From: RGIG3135 sp964477115
Lineage (GTDB): Bacteria > Actinomycetota > Coriobacteriia > Coriobacteriales > Eggerthellaceae
DNA length: 27,374 nucleotides
Reading direction: 5' to 3'
NCBI GenBank assembly: GCA_964477115.1
Contig: CAYZCY010000022.1
Span: 1-27,374 of the forward strand
Shown here in pieces: positions 23,553 to 27,374 of the stretch (the stretch's first letter is position 1; every line of letters starts with the position of its first letter). The position numbers and the translations under genes were made by a program. A model generated the notes under the pieces. It ran no database searches. It was not told the DNA's origin and saw nothing but the letters and a program-made list of their open reading frames with translations.

Positions 23553-25676
23553 CTACCACCAAGATCGCCAGGGCAGATTCTCAAGCCAGGTCCAGTTGTC
23601 GGGCGAAAGCCACTCGGGAAGATCCAGCATGGGCGCACCGGAAATGCGACCGTATTGTTCGATGATGGCATCGTAGATACCCAAGAACAGAACAAGGCAA
23701 CACAGCCCAAGCACCACATAGCACATCACTGCATAGCGCTTTTCGCTATCCCCAAACCACCGCTGCCCCAAACGGCCCGCGGTCTTCAGATTGATACTCA
23801 TCGCAAACAGGGGATACAAAAGCGGGATGAGGTAGCGGCCCTGCATGCCGTTGATGCGACCTGCATCAACGGGCGTAAAGCTGATGAAAAGCGCCGTCGC
23901 CATAAGCACGATGGTCAAAAAAACCAGCAGCCACATGCTGATGCGCTTGGCGTGCGTGGCGTAGTGCACATCGCAGGCCCTGCGGTCGAAGATAGCAACC
24001 AGGGGCAGAAGCAGCAGCAAAATGGCGTCAATGAAGCTGGTCTCCACACCACAGAAGTCCACCAAGACATGATGGGCCTCCTCGGGACATACATACCACC
24101 TGAAAAAGTCAAAGAAGATGTCCGCAAAGGCAACAGGCTGGCTCAGGATGAAGGCAATCTGGTAAGAGGGGTTCACATCACCGCCGCGAGAGTCGCCATC
24201 GCCCGGCCCGCCGATGACCATGGGCAGCAGGAAGGTGAGCAGCACGAAGGTAGCCGAAAGAAGCATGACGATCACGTATTTTGTCTGCGTAAGCGTACGC
24301 CAGCGCGGCGTGGAATTCGAACTCGGCAGGGCCGCCGTCTTGCAGAAAGCCGTCTCGCAGATGGCGGCCTCGGAGGCTGCGACCGTGGGCGCGCTTGCTG
24401 CAGACGCCGGGTCACTTGCTGCAGACGCCGGGGCGCTTACCTTCGCAAACTTTTTACGCGGCATGAACAGCAGCATGGCCGCTATGGGCACATAGATGGC
24501 TTTGGGGCCGAGGCCGATCAGGAAGGCGCCCACCATAATGCCGAAGCGTTTCCAGGTCAGGGGCTCATCGGGGCGTTGCAGCTCCCCGATGAAGTAGGCA
24601 AAGCCCAGCATGACGAAGGCCGTGAGCCAGAAGTCGTAGCTGTAGCTCGATGCCAAAAACACCGCTTCGGGGATGAGGGCGCAGGCTGCCATGATGAGCT
24701 TGCCACTTTTGAGGCGCCGCATGGCGAAGTAGACAACGAAGGCATAGCACAGCAGATTGGCTATGCGCCCGAGCATGAAGGCGACGGTTGCCGGAACCGA
24801 GAACAGCCGCGCGAACCACAGCGCTATGGCGCCGGGGATGTAGGCGACCAGGTAGTACTCGGTAATGGACACACCACGCAGGGTTGTGGGCCCCTCCATG
24901 CGAACGGAGTCTTCCTCCAGGTTGGCCGCATTGTTGATCTTTTGGTAGATCTCGCTTTGGTTGGCCAGGTCATAGGGGTCGTGGTAGCCATCCCAGCCGG
25001 GATAGCGCGACCACGAGGCCACATCGTTGAACTCGCGATAAACGAGCATTTGATCGGCCGGGGTGTATTCGGGATCGAGCAGGTAGGACGCCGCCACCGT
25101 GCGGTCGTAGTGGATGTGGTCATCCCACGATGCGTGCGTGTACTGGGGAACCATGGTGGCGAAGAGGAAGCCTGAGGCCAGCAGGATGACCAGCACCACG
25201 CGCTCCACACGACGCGCGAGCTTTTTGCGCGCGGCGTAGAAGGCCATGATCACCACGGCAATGCACACCGCGAACAGCTGGTAAGGGCCGGGCTGGGTGT
25301 TTCTCGCCATAAAGCAGACAGCACCGACAAGCAGGGTGACGATGACCAGGATAACCGAGCCGATGAGCACGCGGCGGGCCCAGCGCACCATGCGAGCGCC
25401 GTCTTCGGCCTCAAGGAAGGCACCGAATCGCGCAAGGCTGCGCTTCCAGTTATTGAACACCAAAAAGACGGAAAGCGGCAAAGCCAAGAAGAAGTAGATG
25501 AGCACGCGACCCGCGTTCCAGTCGCTTAAGTTGCAAGGCGATGAAATGGGTGCACCGACGAGCGTGCCCAGCTCGAAGACGAACGCGAAAAACACCGAGA
25601 GCCCGACGACGACGGCAAGGCGCACGCCCTTGCGACGTGGCTTGCTTACGCTTGCGTTTCCCAGCTGTGCTTGCAT
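23553..25676 (-). CDS. DUF2142 family multi-pass membrane protein
   Basis: A 707-residue protein with roughly a dozen membrane helices. A large extracytoplasmic loop follows helix 4 and contains HASWDDHIHYDRTVAASYLL and MEGPTTLRGVSITEYYLVAY; the C-terminal SFTPVDAGRINGMQGRYLIP is the stretch most typical of DUF2142. These proteins occur in glycan loci and are thought to be GT-C-like transferases using polyprenyl-phosphate sugars, which fits the DPM1-like GT2 at 16967. A soluble Ala/Ser-rich insert (SAPASAASDPASAASAP and following) sits between membrane halves near residues 410-450. Start ATG 25676 has only a distant AAGGGG. It converges on tagD. Confidence 0.85.
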   Translation of the reverse strand: MQAQLGNASVSKPRRKGVRLAVVVGLSVFFAFVFELGTLVGAPISSPCNLSDWNAGRVLIYFFLALPLSVFLVFNNWKRSLARFGAFLEAEDGARMVRWARRVLIGSVILVIVTLLVGAVCFMARNTQPGPYQLFAVCIAVVIMAFYAARKKLARRVERVVLVILLASGFLFATMVPQYTHASWDDHIHYDRTVAASYLLDPEYTPADQMLVYREFNDVASWSRYPGWDGYHDPYDLANQSEIYQKINNAANLEEDSVRMEGPTTLRGVSITEYYLVAYIPGAIALWFARLFSVPATVAFMLGRIANLLCYAFVVYFAMRRLKSGKLIMAACALIPEAVFLASSYSYDFWLTAFVMLGFAYFIGELQRPDEPLTWKRFGIMVGAFLIGLGPKAIYVPIAAMLLFMPRKKFAKVSAPASAASDPASAASAPTVAASEAAICETAFCKTAALPSSNSTPRWRTLTQTKYVIVMLLSATFVLLTFLLPMVIGGPGDGDSRGGDVNPSYQIAFILSQPVAFADIFFDFFRWYVCPEEAHHVLVDFCGVETSFIDAILLLLLPLVAIFDRRACDVHYATHAKRISMWLLVFLTIVLMATALFISFTPVDAGRINGMQGRYLIPLLYPLFAMSINLKTAGRLGQRWFGDSEKRYAVMCYVVLGLCCLVLFLGIYDAIIEQYGRISGAPMLDLPEWLSPDNWTWLENLPWRSWW

Positions 25677-25760
25677 GCCCGACCGAGCCCCTTTCCCCGC
25701 TTCTGTAGCATTTTACCCATAATGGCCGCGCTTGGGCTTTGCAATAGGTGCCCAAAGACC

Positions 25761-25797
25761 CCATAACGCAAGAAAGGAACCCTTGCGGATTCCTTTC
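25761..25797 (-). terminator. Probable terminator of yebC
   Basis: GAAAGGAA (25772-25779) and TTCCTTTC (25790-25797) form an 8-bp stem with a 10-nt loop, 32 bp after the yebC stop. On the minus strand the stem ends TTCCTTTC and continues TTGCG, a weak U-tract. Confidence 0.5.
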
Positions 25798-25829
25798 GAT
25801 GCTTACATTTGCGAAGACGCAAGCTGCGA

Positions 25830-26630
25830 TTATTCGTCGAGAGCCTCGGCGATCTCGTCGGTGATGTCCATGGTGTGATAGACGCTCTGCAGGTCCTCGA
25901 GCTCCTCGAGGCGGTCGATGAGACGCATGACCTTCTTGGCATCAACCACAGAAACGGTGGTCGGGGTGGTTGCCTCCATGATCATTTCGGCACCCTTGAC
26001 TTCGACGCCGTTCTCAACCAGGGCGTTCTTGACAGCCATGAGATCGGTCGGGCCGGTGTAGACGATCCACTCGTCATCGGCGTCCTCGTAGTCGTCGGCG
26101 CCAACCTCGAGCAAGAGCATCTCGAACTCGTCAGCGTCGGCAGCTGCACCGTTCGGGCGGTCGGCAACCTTCTTGCCGTCACCTTCGATGATCTTCTCGA
26201 CCATGATCTGGCCCTTGCGCTCGAATTGGAAGGCAACGGAGCCGGAGGTACCGAGGTTGCCGCCATGATGGTTGAACGCAGCGCGCACATCAGCTGCGGT
26301 GCGGTTGCGGTTGTCGGTCAGAGCCTCGCAGTAGACGGCGATGCCAGCCGGGCCGTAGCCCTCGTACACGACGGTTTCGTAGTTGGCGGCGTCCTTGCCG
26401 GAACCGAATGCCTTGTCGATGGCGGACTTGATCTTGTCCTTCGGCAGAGAGTAGCTCTTTGCCTTATCGATAGCTGCAGCCAGGGAAGCGTTGTTTTCGG
26501 GGTTGGGGTCACCGCCCTCCTTAGCAGCTACCGTAATGTTACGAGAGAGCTTGGAGAACAAGGCCGAGCGCTTTGCGTCCTGCGCTGCCTTACGATGCTT
26601 CGTTGTTGCCCATTTTGAATGTCCAGACAT
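25830..26630 (-). CDS. yebC: YebC/PmpR family protein
   Basis: A 266-residue protein with the family start MSGHSKWATTKHRKAAQDAK, then GGDPNPENNASLAAAIDKAK, YEGYGPAGIAVYCEALTDNR, NHHGGNLGTSGSVAFQFERK and the acidic C-terminal domain ending near ITDEIAEALDE. Members are described as DNA-binding regulators and, more recently, as helpers for translation through proline stretches. The ATG at 26630 follows GGAAGGGA. In many genomes yebC directly precedes ruvC; here it is on the same strand but 24 kb away. Confidence 0.97.
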   Translation of the reverse strand: MSGHSKWATTKHRKAAQDAKRSALFSKLSRNITVAAKEGGDPNPENNASLAAAIDKAKSYSLPKDKIKSAIDKAFGSGKDAANYETVVYEGYGPAGIAVYCEALTDNRNRTAADVRAAFNHHGGNLGTSGSVAFQFERKGQIMVEKIIEGDGKKVADRPNGAAADADEFEMLLLEVGADDYEDADDEWIVYTGPTDLMAVKNALVENGVEVKGAEMIMEATTPTTVSVVDAKKVMRLIDRLEELEDLQSVYHTMDITDEIAEALDE

Positions 26631-26965
26631 ACACGTCCCTTCCGAGGTTTTCAGTTCCAGCCGACCAGGCGCTTGCGATTCCTGCTGGTACGCCCCCTGC
26701 AGATTCTTCGCAGCAGGCTATCGGTCGACCGTTTTGCAACCGCTTATGATAGCACTCATGCCTTCGCATGGGAATGCAGGTTGAAGACTTGTCTGCCCTT
26801 GTCTGCCCAACAATTTGAAGGCTGGTTGCGAATGCAGCCCGAAAGGGGCCCAAATGCTGCCGCCCCATGAGGGCTTGCGTTTATACTAGAACCATGAGCT
26901 CCGACGTCTCGTATGGGGCAACGGAGCTGTCCTTCTGAGCCATCAAACGAGGGGGTTGACTGTCC
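26631..26965. other. Intergenic region between divergent yebC and zinc-ribbon gene
   Basis: 335 bp with no supported gene. On the minus strand an extended -10, TGCTATCAT (core at 26746-26751), could drive yebC with a leader of about 110 nt; no good -35 is seen. Other reading frames here overlap the yebC start and lack ribosome sites. Confidence 0.4.
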
Positions 26966-27187
26966 ATGGGTTTCTTCGAAAGCTTCGACCGCGATATGAG
27001 GGGATACTACTCCTACGAGATCGCCGGACGGGCGGTAACCTGCTCGCACTGCGGGGGCCAGGATTTCGAGAAGAGCGACGCCCAGCTCAACACCGCCGGG
27101 CTGACGTTTTTAGACCTCGACTGGGCCAACCGCAGCGCCACCGTCCTTACTTGCAAGGGATGCGGGCATCTGGAGTGGTTCCTTTAG
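26966..27187 (+). CDS. Small zinc-ribbon protein (COG3478/DUF2082-like)
   Basis: A 73-residue protein with two Cys pairs, CSHC (~30-33) and CKGC (~63-66), flanking AQLNTAGLTFLDLDWANRSA, the layout of small Zn-ribbon proteins whose role is unknown (often labelled nucleic-acid-binding). The second knuckle is followed by the typical end HLEWFL. The ATG at 26966 has GAGGGGG about 10 nt upstream. The gene stands alone, divergent from yebC. Confidence 0.82.
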   Translation: MGFFESFDRDMRGYYSYEIAGRAVTCSHCGGQDFEKSDAQLNTAGLTFLDLDWANRSATVLTCKGCGHLEWFL

Positions 27188-27189
27188 AG

Positions 27190-27216
27190 AAGCGCTGATC
27201 AAGGCGCTTTCTTGGC
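27190..27216 (+). terminator. Weak terminator-like hairpin after the zinc-ribbon gene
   Basis: AAGCGC (27190-27195) pairs with GCGCTT (27204-27209), followed by TCTTGG. It begins 3 bp after the stop codon. The stem is short. The remaining bases to the window end hold no complete gene, though AAAGGAGG at 27347-27354 could be the ribosome site of a gene starting beyond the edge. Confidence 0.35.
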
Positions 27217-27374
27217 TTTCACGCCATCCCTCGCGAAAAGCTCACGACGTCAGCGTGTTTCTTGCGCCACCTATCGGCCTATACGATCAAATGCGTCCAG
27301 CAAGGTCCTCTCCTAGCGTGCGATTTGGGGGGATGTAAGTCGGAGAAAGGAGGTGCTTGTCGGAGTCTGCACCG

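Noticed and set aside
23535..25175. 546-codon plus-strand ORF
   Set aside because: Antisense to the DUF2142 gene, with His/Gln/Arg-rich low-complexity product; typical shadow of a GC-rich gene.

Overview
The window is about 27.4 kb of GC-rich bacterial DNA with compact operons and strong AGGAGG-type ribosome sites. Gene content suggests an anaerobic actinobacterium of the Coriobacteriia/Eggerthellales type: a ruvCAB operon behind a GAAC-N4-GTTY SOS box, LicD proteins, DUF2142, DUF4418, a VTC/DUF4956 operon and an F420-ligase-like protein. The taxonomic call is inference from gene content. Four runs of exactly 100 N are scaffold joins. Three of them are flanked by identical 49-55 bp sequence on both sides, so the contigs really overlap and nothing is missing there.

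Left part (1-8.2 kb): ruvB (cut by the window edge), ruvA and ruvC on the minus strand. Next is a compact metabolic cluster. One BioB-like radical SAM enzyme (2052-3062, minus) is divergent from a four-gene plus-strand operon: a small DUF4418 membrane protein, a second BioB-like radical SAM enzyme of the same length (336 aa), a large fusion of a MobA-like domain with a SufS-type cysteine desulfurase, and an ArsM-like methyltransferase with all three arsenic-binding cysteines of that family. This is the best candidate for an undescribed pathway. It has the parts for radical carbon-sulfur (or selenium) chemistry, sulfur mobilisation and methylation of a soft element.

Middle part (8.2-16.7 kb): a minus-strand operon VTC-domain protein / DUF4956 membrane protein / secreted Cthe_2159-type carbohydrate-binding lipoprotein, whose true C-terminus is hidden by an assembly join; then a DegV protein, a GT8 glycosyltransferase followed by a MarR regulator, and an F420-0:L-glutamate-ligase-like protein.

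Right part (17-25.7 kb): a cell-surface glycopolymer locus with a DPM1-like GT2, DUF2304, GT4, two LicD-family transferases, a Wzx-like flippase, a TagD glycerol-3-phosphate cytidylyltransferase and a large DUF2142 membrane protein. Together these suggest a lipid-linked glycan, flipped across the membrane and decorated with phospho-substituents, perhaps glycerol phosphate. A repeat-rich intergenic block lies between the two licD genes.

Right edge (25.8-27.4 kb): yebC, separated by 24 kb from the ruvCAB genes it often adjoins, and a small zinc-ribbon protein.
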